A stretch of 64,000 nucleotides of DNA from Amaranthus tricolor (Eukaryota; Streptophyta; Magnoliopsida; Caryophyllales; Amaranthaceae). Under the pieces are notes generated by a model. It was not told the origin of the DNA. It saw only the letters and a program-made list of their open reading frames with translations, and ran no database searches. Where the stretch lies: contig NC_080053.1 of NCBI RefSeq assembly GCF_026212465.1, forward strand, positions 2,038,038 through 2,102,037, in the 5' to 3' direction. Positions 52,079 through 63,898 of this stretch are shown here, in pieces. A program made the translations under genes and the position numbers. Positions within the stretch are counted from its first letter, which is position 1. The number at the start of each line of letters is the position of its first letter.

Positions 52079-52091
52079 ACCTGACGCGCCA
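52079..52091 (-). other. E3 primer-binding site, atypical
   Basis: Minus strand TGGCGCGTCAGGT, two bases from the LTR end at 52094. It is unlike the initiator-Met site of E1 and E2, so a different primer tRNA is implied. I cannot name it from sequence alone. Confidence 0.6.
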
Positions 52092-52093
52092 AA

Positions 52094-53132
52094 TGATGTG
52101 TAAACAAGATGAGAAACCTTGTTACAAAATGATAAATTAAAGGGGTCACACGTTTTTTGGTATATTTTTTTTGTATGATCAGATTAGTTAGGGGAACTCT
52201 CACCCTAAGCTAAAGGTATAGCAAAGAGGAACTCTCACTCTATTGCTTGGGGTAGTTTAGATAAGGGAACTCTCACCAAATCACAAACTACAAGTCTTAA
52301 CTTTGGGAACTCTCACCAAAATTACTACTCTTCAAATTTGGAACACTCAAATTTGGACAATTAAAATTGACTAAACACAAGTCAAATTCAATAAACAAAA
52401 CACAAGTTTTTTTGGCAAATTTCTGGATATCTTTTTCATTCATCAAAGTATGCTATATATAGCATTCTTACAACCTTTCACTTGCCTAAATAAATTCAAC
52501 AAACGAAAATAAAAAGACAACAAAATAAAAGAGGATTAAGTGGCTAATCAATGTCCACATTAATCTCCATTACACACACTTAAGACTAATTAAACAAAGC
52601 TTAAAACTAGGATAAATGTTCAGCAATTAATCTCTCAAAAACTGTTCAATACCGTCATTCAAAGCTGCCCCTTGAATTCCAAAACCGCCGCTTTAAATGA
52701 GATTAAAAACAAGCTGCCCCTTGAATTCCAAAACTGCCGCTTTAAATGAGATTAAAAACCAGCTTTAAATCTCCTTAAGACATACCCCTTTGTATTCCAA
52801 AACTGCAGCTTTAAATGAGATTGAAAACCATCTTTAAATCTCCTTAAAACACGCCCCTTTGAATTCCAAAACTGTTTGGAATTTATTCCTTGTAACCGAC
52901 ATTAATTCACACGTGTATTGAAGCTTGAAAAACCCCCAATTACTTGATGCTTTCAACAAGGTTAATTACACTAAGTGAAGTGCAACCCCTTGTAAAAATT
53001 ATTGGACCAAAACCGTGCATAGGATTAAAGAAGGACTTGGACAAAAATAATTCCCTTGCATTGTTCTGGACTTGGACCTCACCTTGACCACTTGGACCAT
53101 CTTGAACATTAGGACTTTGACCATATTGGTCA
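52094..53132 (-). repeat. E3 5' LTR (1,039 bp)
   Basis: Partner of 47985-49023 with a single difference found by eye. It carries the same four GGGAACTCTCACC-type motifs, palindromic TATA (52450-52465) and internal tandem repeat (about 52663-52874). Confidence 0.95.
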
Positions 53133-53137
53133 TGAAG
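53133..53137. other. E3 target-site duplication, right copy (TGAAG)
   Basis: TGAAG after the LTR, continuing AATGAACAAGG as in intact satellite units. Confidence 0.95.
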
Positions 53138-54141
53138 AATGAACAAGGATCAATGATCAATGAACAATGAACGATGAAGAATGAACCAGGATCAATGAGC
53201 ATTGAAGAATGAACGATTTAGAATGAACAAGGATCAATGATCATTCAAGATGGAACGATGAAGAATGAACAAGGATCAATGATCATTGAAGAATGAACGA
53301 TGAAGAATGAATATGGATCAATGATCATTAAAGAATGAACGATGAAGAATGAACAAGGATCAATGATCATTGAAGAATGAACGATGAAGAATGAACAAGG
53401 ATCAATGATCAATGAACAATGAACGATGAAGAATGAACCAGGATCAATGAGCATTGAAGAATGAACGATTTAGAATGAACAAGGATCAATGATCATTGAA
53501 GATGGAACGATGAAGAATGAACAAGGATCAATGATCATTAAAGAATGAACGATTTAGAATGAACAAGGATAATTTGTCATTGAAGAATGAACGATGAAGA
53601 ATGAACAAGGATCAATGATCAATAATGAATGAACGATGAAGAATGAACAAGGATCAATGATTAATGAACAATGAACGATGAAGAATGAACAAGGATCAAT
53701 GAGCATTGAAGAATGAACGATGAAGAATGAACAAGGATCAATGATCAATGAACAATGAACGATGAAGAATGAAACAGGATCAATGAGCATTGTAGAATGA
53801 ACGATGAAGAATATACAAGGATCAATGATGAATAATGAATGAACGATGAAGAATGAACAAGGATCAATGATCATTGAAGAATGAACGATGAAGAATGAAT
53901 ATGGTTCAATGATCATTAAAGAATGAACGATGAAGAATGAACAAGGATCAATGATCATTGAAGAATGAACGATGAAGAATGAACAAGGATCAATGATCAA
54001 TGAACAATGAACGATGAAGAATGAACCAGGATTAATGAGCATTGAAGAATGAACGATTTAGAATGAACAAGGATCAATGATCATTGAAGATGGAACGATG
54101 AAGAATGAACAAGGATCAATGATCATTAAAGAATGAACGAT

Positions 54142-57100
54142 TTAGAATGAACAAGGATAATTTGTCATTGAAGAATGAACGATAAAGAATGAACAAGGAT
54201 CAATGATCATTGAAGATGGAACGATGAAGAACGAACAAGGATCAATGATCATTGAAGAATGAACGATGAAGAATGAATATGGATCAATGATCATTAAAGA
54301 ATGAACGATGAAAAATGAACAAGGATCAATGATCATTGAAGAATGAACGATGAAAAATGAACAAGGATCAATGATCAATGAACAATGAACGATGAAGAAT
54401 GAACCAGGATCAATGAGCATTGAAGAATGAACGATTTAGAATGAACAAGGATCAATGATCATTGAAGATGGAACGATGAAGAATGAACAAGGATCAATGA
54501 TCATTGAAGAATGAACGATGAAGAATGAATATGGATCAATGATCATTAAAGAATGAACGATGAAGAATGAACAAGGATCAATGATCAATGAACAATGAAC
54601 GATGAAGAATGAACAAGGATCAATGATCAATGAACAATGAACGATGAAGAATGAACCAGGATCAATGAGCATTGGAGAATGAACGATTTAGAATGTACAA
54701 GGATCAATGATCATTCAAGATGGAACGATTAAGAATGAACAAGGATCAATGATCATTGAAGAATGAACGATGAAGAATGAATATGGATCAATGATCATTA
54801 AAGAATGAACGATGAAGAATGAACAAGGATCAATGATCATTGAAGAATGAACGATGAAGAATGAACAAGGATCAATGATCAATGAACAATGAACGATGAA
54901 GAATGAACCAGGATCAATGAGCATTGACGAATGAACGATTTAGAATGAACAAGGATCAATGATCATTGAAGATGGAACGATGAAGAATGAACAAGGATCA
55001 ATGATCATTAAAGAATGAACGATTTAGAATGAACAAGGATAATTTGTCATTGAAGAATGAACGATGAAGAATGAACAAGGATCAATGATCAATAATGAAT
55101 GAACGATGAAGAATGAACAAGGATCAATGATTAATGAACAATGAATGAGGAAGAATGAACAAGGATCAATGAGCATTGAAGAATGAACGATGAAGAATGA
55201 ACAAGGATCAATGATCAATGAACAATGAACGATGAAGAATGAACCAGGATCAATGAGCATTGAAGAATGAACGATTTAGAATGAACAAGGTTCAATGATC
55301 ATTCAAGATGGAACGATGAAGAATGAACAAGGATCAATGATCATTGAAGAATGAACGATGAAGAATTAATATGGATCAATGATCATTAAAGAATGAACGA
55401 TGAAAAATGAACAAGGATCAATGATCATTGAAGAATGAACGATGAAGAATGAACAAGGATCAATGATCAATGAACAATGAACGATGAAGAATGAACCAGG
55501 ATCAATGAGCATTGAAGAATGAACGATTTAGAATGAACAAGGATCAATGATCATTGAAGATGGAACGATGAAGAATGAACAAGGATCAATGATCATTAAA
55601 GAATGAACGATTTAGAATGAACAAGGATAATTTGTCATTGAAGAATGAACGATGAAGAATGAACAAGGATCAATGATCAATAATGAATGAACGATGAAGA
55701 ATGAACAAGGATCAATGATTAATGAACAATGAACGATGAAGAATGAACAAGGATCAATGAGCATTGAAGAATGAACGATGAAGAATGAACAAGGATCAAT
55801 GATCAATGAACAATGAACGATGAAGAATGAAACAGGATCAATGAGCATTGTAGAATGAACGATGAAGAATATACAAGGATCAATGATGAATAATGAATGA
55901 ACGATGAAGAATGAACAAGGATCAATGATCATTAAAGAATGAACGATTTAGAATGAACAAGGATAATTTGTCATTGAAGAATGAACGATAAAGAATGAAC
56001 AAGGATCAATGATCATTGAAGATGGAACGATGAAGAACGAACAAGGATCAATGATCATTGAAGAATGAACGATGAAGAATGAATATGGATCAATGATCAT
56101 TAAAGAATGAACGATGAAAAATGAACAAGGATCAATGATCATTGAAGAATGAACGATGAAGAATGAACAAGGATCAATGATCAATGAACAATGAACGATG
56201 AAGAATGAACCAGGATCAATGAGCATTGAAGAATGAACGATTTAGAATGAACAAGGATCAATGATCATTGAAGATGGAACGATGAAGAATGAACAAGGAT
56301 CAATGATCATTGAAGAATGAACGATGAAGAATGAATATGGATCAATGATCATTAAAGAATGAACGATGAAGAATGAACAAGGATCAATGATCAATGAACA
56401 ATGAACGATGAAGAATGAACAAGGATCAATGATCAATGAACAATGAACGATGAAGAATGACCTAGGATCAATGAGCATTGGAGAATGAACGATTTAGAAT
56501 GTACAAGGATCAATGATCATTCAAGATGGAACGATGAAGAATGAACAAGGATCAATGATCATTGAAGAATGAACGATGAAGAATGAATATGGATCAATGA
56601 TCATTAAAGAATGAACGATGAAGAATGAACAAGGATCAATGATCATTGAAGAATGAACGATGAAGAATGAACAAGGATCAATGATCAATGAACAATGAAC
56701 GATGAAGAATGAACCAGGATCAATGAGCATTGACGAATGAACGATTTAGAATGAACAAGGATCAATGATCATTGAAGATGGAACGATGAAGAATGAACAA
56801 GGATCAATGATCATTAAAGAATGAACGATTTAGAATGAACAAGGATAATTTGTCATTGAAGAATGAACGATGAAGAATGAACAAGGATCAATGATCAATA
56901 ATGAATGAACGATGAAGAATGAACAAGGATCAATGATTAATGAACAATGAATGAGGAAGAATGAACAAGGATCAATGTGCATTGAAGAATGAACGATGAA
57001 GAATGAACAAGGATCAATGATCAATGAACAATGAACGATGAAGAATGAACCAGGATCAATGAGCATTGAAGAATGAACGATTTAGAATGAACAAGGTTCA

Positions 57101-57753
57101 ATGATCATTCAAGATGGAACGATGAAGAATGAACAAGGATCAATGATCATTGAAGAATGAACGATGAAGAATTAATATGGATCAATGATCATTAAAGAAT
57201 GAACGATGAAAAATGAACAAGGATCAATGATCATTGAAGAATGAACGATGAAGAATGAACAAGGATCAATGATCAATGAACAATGAACGATGAAGAATGA
57301 ACCAGGATCAATGAGCATTGAAGAATGAACGATTTAGAATGAACAAGGATCAATGATCATTGAAGATGGAACGATGAAGAATGAACAAGGATCAATGATC
57401 ATTAAAGAATGAACGATTTAGAATGAACAAGGATAATTTGTCATTGAAGAATGAACGATGAAGAATGAACAAGGATCAATGATCAATAATGAATGAACGA
57501 TGAAGAATGAACAAGGATCAATGATTAATGAACAATGAACGATGAAGAATGAACAAGGATCAATGAGCATTGAAGAATGAACGAAGAAGAATGAACAAGG
57601 ATCAATGATCAATGAACAATGAACGATGAAGAATGAAACAGGATCAATGAGCATTGTAGAATGAACGATGAAGAATATACAAGGATCAATGATGAATAAT
57701 GAATGAACGATGAAGAATGAACAAGGATCAATGATCATTAAAGAATGAACGAT
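54142..57753. repeat. Two 1,806-bp higher-order units (43 x 42)
   Basis: Modules at 54142, 54436, 54715, 55024 and 55612 recur 1,806 bp later at 55948, 56242, 56521, 56830 and 57418. Shared rare variants are GCATTGACGAATGAAC (54924, 56730) and GAATGAGGAAGAATG (55142, 56948). Confidence 0.8.
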
Positions 57754-59279
57754 TTAGAATGAACAAGGATAATTTGTCATTGAAGAATGAACGATAAATA
57801 ATGAACAAGGATCAATGATCATTGAAGATGGAACGATGAAGAACGAACAAGGATCAATGATCATTGAAGAATGAACGATGAAGAATGAATATGGATCAAT
57901 GATCATTAAAGAATGAACGATGAAAAATGAACAAGGATCAATGATCAATGAACAATGAACGATGAAGAATGAACCAGGATCAATGAGCATTGAAGAATGA
58001 ACGATTTAGAATGAACAAGGATCAATGATCATTGAAGATGGAACGATGAAGAATGAACAAGGATCAATGATCATTGAAGAATGAACGATGAAGAATGAAT
58101 ATGGATCAATGATCATTAAAGAATGAACGATGAAGAATGAACAAGGATCAATGATCAATGAACAATGAACGATGAAGAATGAACAAGGATCAATGATCAA
58201 TGAACAATGAACGATGAAGAATGAACCAGGATCAATGAGCATTGGAGAATGAACGATTTAGAATGTACAAGGATCAATGATCATTCAAGATGGAACGATG
58301 AAGAATGAACAAGGATCAATGATCATTGAAGAATGAACGATGAAGAATGAATATGGATCAATGATCATTAAAGAATGAACGATGAAGAATGAACAAGGAT
58401 CAATGATCATTGAAGAATGAACGATGAAGAATGAACAAGGATCAATGATCAATGAACAATGAACGATGAAGAATAAACGATGAAGAATGAACAAGGATCA
58501 ATGATCAATAATGAATGAACGATGAAGAATGAACAAGGATCAATGATTAATGAACAATGAACGATGAAGAATGAACAAGGATCAATGAGCATTGAAGAAT
58601 GAACGATGAAGAATGAACAAGGATCAATGATCAATGAACAATGAACGATGAAGATTGAAACAGAATCAATAAGCATTGTAGAATGAACGATGAAGAATAT
58701 ACAAAGATCAATGATGAATAATGAATGAACGATGAAGAATGAACAAGGATCAATGATCATTGAAGAATGAACGATGAAGAATGAATATGGTTCAATGATC
58801 ATTAAAGAATGAACGATGAAGAATGAACAAGGATCAATGATCATTGAAGAATGAACGATGAAGAATGAACAAGGATCAATGATCAATGAACAATGAACGA
58901 TGAAGAATGAACCAGGATCAATGAGCATTGAAGAATGAACGATTTAGAATGAACAAGGTTCAATGATCATTCAAGATGGAACGATGAAGAATGAACAAGG
59001 ATCAATGATCATTGAAGAATGAACGATGAAGAATTAATATGGATCAATGATCATTAAAGAATGAACGATGAAAAATGAACAAGGATCAATGATCATTGAA
59101 GAATGAACGATGAAGAATGAACAAGGATCAATGATCAATGAACAATGAACGATGAAGAATGAACCAGGATCAATGAGCATTGAAGAATGAACGATTTAGA
59201 ATGAACAAGGATCAATGATCATTGAAGATGGAACGATGAAGAATGAACAAGGATCAATGATCATTAAAGAATGAACGAT
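55612..59279. repeat. 3,668-bp higher-order unit, copy 1
   Basis: Ten consecutive modules are repeated 3,668 bp downstream with identical translations in the minus frame. Shared private variants: GACCTAGGATCAATG (56459), AATGTGCATTGAAG (56974), GAAGAAGAATGAAC (57583), GATAAATAATGAAC (57793) and ATACAAAGATCAATG (58700). The length is 87 x 42 + 14, because each copy contains one extra 14-bp subunit. The exact boundaries are uncertain by several hundred bases, since neighbouring sequence is also similar. Confidence 0.88.
58465..58478. other. Extra 14-bp satellite subunit
   Basis: GATGAAGAATAAAC is followed directly by GATGAAGAATGAAC, so one subunit is present twice and the register shifts by 14. 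The same event is at 62133-62146 in the second 3,668-bp copy. Confidence 0.85.
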
Positions 59280-62200
59280 TTAGAATGAACAAGGATAATT
59301 TGTCATTGAAGAATGAACGATGAAGAATGAACAAGGATCAATGATCAATAATGAATGAACGATGAAGAATGAACAAGGATCAATGATTAATGAACAATGA
59401 ACGATGAAGAATGAACAAGGATCAATGAGCATTGAAGAATGAACGATGAAGAATGAACAAGGATCAATGATCAATGAACAATGAACGATGAAGAATGAAA
59501 CAGGATCAATGAGCATTGTAGAATGAACGATGAAGAATATACAAGGATCAATGATGAATAATGAATGAACGATGAAGAATGAACAAGGATCAATGATCAT
59601 TAAAGAATGAACGATTTAGAATGAACAAGGATAATTTGTCATTGAAGAATGAACGATAAAGAATGAACAAGGATCAATGATCATTGAAGATGGAACGATG
59701 AAGAACGAACAAGGATCAATGATCATTGAAGAATGAACGATGAAGAATGAATATGGATCAATGATCATTAAAGAATGAACGATGAAAAATGAACAAGGAT
59801 CAATGATCATTGAAGAATGAACGATGAAGAATGAACAAGGATCAATGATCAATGAACAATGAACGATGAAGAATGAACCAGGATCAATGAGCATTGAAGA
59901 ATGAACGATTTAGAATGAACAAGGATCAATGATCATTGAAGATGGAACGATGAAGAATGAACAAGGATCAATGATCATTGAAGAATGAACGATGAAGAAT
60001 GAATATGGATCAATGATCATTAAAGAATGAACGATGAAGAATGAACAAGGATCAATGATCAATGAACAATGAACGATGAAGAATGAACAAGGATCAATGA
60101 TCAATGAACAATGAACGATGAAGAATGACCTAGGATCAATGAGCATTGGAGAATGAACGATTTAGAATGTACAAGGATCAATGATCATTCAAGATGGAAC
60201 GATGAAGAATGAACAAGGATCAATGATCATTGAAGAATGAACGATGAAGAATGAATATGGATCAATGATCATTAAAGAATGAACGATGAAGAATGAACAA
60301 GGATCAATGATCATTGAAGAATGAACGATGAAGAATGAACAAGGATCAATGATCAATGAACAATGAACGATGAAGAATGAACCAGGATCAATGAGCATTG
60401 ACGAATGAACGATTTAGAATGAACAAGGATCAATGATCATTGAAGATGGAACGATGAAGAATGAACAAGGATCAATGATCATTAAAGAATGAACGATTTA
60501 GAATGAACAAGGATAATTTGTCATTGAAGAATGAACGATGAAGAATGAACAAGGATCAATGATCAATAATGAATGAACGATGAAGAATGAACAAGGATCA
60601 ATGATTAATGAACAATGAATGAGGAAGAATGAACAAGGATCAATGTGCATTGAAGAATGAACGATGAAGAATGAACAAGGATCAATGATCAATGAACAAT
60701 GAACGATGAAGAATGAACCAGGATCAATGAGCATTGAAGAATGAACGATTTAGAATGAACAAGGTTCAATGATCATTCAAGATGGAACGATGAAGAATGA
60801 ACAAGGATCAATGATCATTGAAGAATGAACGATGAAGAATTAATATGGATCAATGATCATTAAAGAATGAACGATGAAAAATGAACAAGGATCAATGATC
60901 ATTGAAGAATGAACGATGAAGAATGAACAAGGATCAATGATCAATGAACAATGAACGATGAAGAATGAACCAGGATCAATGAGCATTGAAGAATGAACGA
61001 TTTAGAATGAACAAGGATCAATGATCATTGAAGATGGAACGATGAAGAATGAACAAGGATCAATGATCATTAAAGAATGAACGATTTAGAATGAACAAGG
61101 ATAATTTGTCATTGAAGAATGAACGATGAAGAATGAACAAGGATCAATGATCAATAATGAATGAACGATGAAGAATGAACAAGGATCAATGATTAATGAA
61201 CAATGAACGATGAAGAATGAACAAGGATCAATGAGCATTGAAGAATGAACGAAGAAGAATGAACAAGGATCAATGATCAATGAACAATGAACGATGAAGA
61301 ATGAAACAGGATCAATGAGCATTGTAGAATGAACGATGAAGAATATACAAGGATCAATGATGAATAATGAATGAACGATGAAGAATGAACAAGGATCAAT
61401 GATCATTAAAGAATGAACGATTTAGAATGAACAAGGATAATTTGTCATTGAAGAATGAACGATAAATAATGAACAAGGATCAATGATCATTGAAGATGGA
61501 ACGATGAAGAACGAACAAGGATCAATGATCATTGAAGAATGAACGATGAAGAATGAATATGGATCAATGATCATTAAAGAATGAACGATGAAAAATGAAC
61601 AAGGATCAATGATCAATGAACAATGAACGATGAAGAATGAACCAGGATCAATGAGCATTGAAGAATGAACGATTTAGAATGAACAAGGATCAATGATCAT
61701 TGAAGATGGAACGATGAAGAATGAACAAGGATCAATGATCATTGAAGAATGAACGATGAAGAATGAATATGGATCAATGATCATTAAAGAATGAACGATG
61801 AAGAATGAACAAGGATCAATGATCAATGAACAATGAACGATGAAGAATGAACAAGGATCAATGATCAATGAACAATGAACGATGAAGAATGAACCAGGAT
61901 CAATGAGCATTGGAGAATGAACGATTTAGAATGTACAAGGATCAATGATCATTCAAGATGGAACGATGAAGAATGAACAAGGATCAATGATCATTGAAGA
62001 ATGAACGATGAAGAATGAATATGGATCAATGATCATTAAAGAATGAACGATGAAGAATGAACAAGGATCAATGATCATTGAAGAATGAACGATGAAGAAT
62101 GAACAAGGATCAATGATCAATGAACAATGAACGATGAAGAATAAACGATGAAGAATGAACAAGGATCAATGATCAATAATGAATGAACGATGAAGAATGA

Positions 62201-62947
62201 ACAAGGATCAATGATTAATGAACAATGAACGATGAAGAATGAACAAGGATCAATGAGCATTGAAGAATGAACGATGAAGAATGAACAAGGATCAATGATC
62301 AATGAACAATGAACGATGAAGATTGAAACAGAATCAATAAGCATTGTAGAATGAACGATGAAGAATATACAAAGATCAATGATGAATAATGAATGAACGA
62401 TGAAGAATGAACAAGGATCAATGATCATTGAAGAATGAACGATGAAGAATGAATATGGTTCAATGATCATTAAAGAATGAACGATGAAGAATGAACAAGG
62501 ATCAATGATCATTGAAGAATGAACGATGAAGAATGAACAAGGATCAATGATCAATGAACAATGAACGATGAAGAATGAACCAGGATCAATGAGCATTGAA
62601 GAATGAACGATTTAGAATGAACAAGGTTCAATGATCATTCAAGATGGAACGATGAAGAATGAACAAGGATCAATGATCATTGAAGAATGAACGATGAAGA
62701 ATTAATATGGATCAATGATCATTAAAGAATGAACGATGAAAAATGAACAAGGATCAATGATCATTGAAGAATGAACGATGAAGAATGAACAAGGATCAAT
62801 GATCAATGAACAATGAACGATGAAGAATGAACCAGGATCAATGAGCATTGAAGAATGAACGATTTAGAATGAACAAGGATCAATGATCATTGAAGATGGA
62901 ACGATGAAGAATGAACAAGGATCAATGATCATTAAAGAATGAACGAT
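59280..62947. repeat. 3,668-bp higher-order unit, copy 2
   Basis: Second copy of 55612-59279 with the same private variants in the same order (60127, 60642, 61251, 61461, 62368). I found no difference in the translated modules. After 62948 the module order departs from copy 1. Confidence 0.88.
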
Positions 62948-63898
62948 TTAGAATGAACAAGGATAATTTGTCATTGAAGAATGAACGATGAAGAATGAAC
63001 AAGGATCAATGATCAATAATGAATGAACGATGAAGAATGAACAAGGATCAATGATTAATGAACAATGAACGATGAAGAATGAACAAGGATCAATGAGCAT
63101 TGAAGAATGAACGATGAAGAATGAACAAGGATCAATGATCAATGAACAATGAACGATGAAGAATGAAACAGGATCAATGAGCATTGTAGAATGAACGATG
63201 AAGAATATACAAGGATCAATGATGAATAATGAATGAACGATGAAGAATGAACAAGGATCAATGATCATTGAAGAATGAACGATGAAGAATGAATATGGTT
63301 CAATGATCATTAAAGAATGAACGATGAAGAATGAACAAGGATCAATGATCATTGAAGAATGAACGATGAAGAATGAACAAGGATCAATGATCAATGAACA
63401 ATGAACGATGAAGAATGAACCAGGATCAATGAGCATTGAAGAATGAACGATTTAGAATGAACAAGGATCAATGATCATTGAAGATGGAACGATGAAGAAT
63501 GAACAAGGATCAATGATCATTGAAGAATGAACGATGAAGAATGAATATGGATCAATGATCATTAAAGAATGAACGATGAAGAATGAACAAGGATCAATCA
63601 TTGAAGAATGAACGATGAAGAATGAACAAGGATCAATGATCAATGAATAATGAACGATGAAGAATGAACCAGGATCAATGAGCATTGAAGAATGAACGAT
63701 TTAGAATGAACAAGGATCAACGATCATTGAAGATTGAACGATGAAGAATGAACAAGGTTCAATGATTAATGAACAATGAACGATGAAGAATGAACAAGGA
63801 TCAATGAGCATTGAAGAATGAATGATGAAGAATGAACAAGGATCAATGATCAATGAACAATGAACGATGAAGAATGAACGAGGATCAATGAGCATTGT

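Larger units (their letters stand above)
47985..53132 (-). mobile_element. E3: Ty3/gypsy CRM-like retrotransposon, complete ends but defective pol
   Basis: 5,148 bp on the minus strand with paired 1,039-bp LTRs that differ at only one site by my alignment (A48395 against C52504), and target duplication TGAAG. The body keeps a full-length Gag but lacks protease and most of RT. It also carries a frameshift near 50524 and a nonsense codon at 49905-49907, so it cannot encode its own polymerase. The LTRs are unlike those of E1 and E2 and the primer-binding site differs, so this is a third family. Near-identical LTRs on a crippled body suggest it moved using enzymes supplied by another element. Confidence 0.95.
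53133..63898. repeat. Satellite block C: 42-bp tandem repeat, about 256 units
   Basis: Same repeat as blocks A and B, with no gene in it. It is rich in the GCATTGTAGAATGAAC and GAATATACAAGG variants that also mark the right part of block B. It consists largely of recent segmental copies (1,806 and 3,668 bp). Register breaks are an added 14-bp subunit at 58465-58478, the same change at 62133-62146 in the duplicated copy, and a 3-bp loss near 63597-63600. Confidence 0.97.

Noticed and set aside
38977..53132. Origin of the satellite from an LTR or internal tandem repeat of E1-E3
   Set aside because: By eye, no stretch of these elements resembles the 14-bp or 42-bp unit beyond short GGATCA matches. 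The E3 LTR tandem repeat has a different sequence and length.
3426..63895. Dozens of minus-strand open frames encoding a 14-residue repeat (IIDPCSFFIVHSS-like)
   Set aside because: They arise because 42 is divisible by 3 and one frame lacks stops in the common unit. They end wherever the GATTTAG variant creates TAA, have no consistent start or promoter, and show variants spread without regard to codon position.
3352..63898. Telomeric or interstitial telomere-type repeat
   Set aside because: No TTTAGGG-type arrays; unit length and sequence are unrelated.
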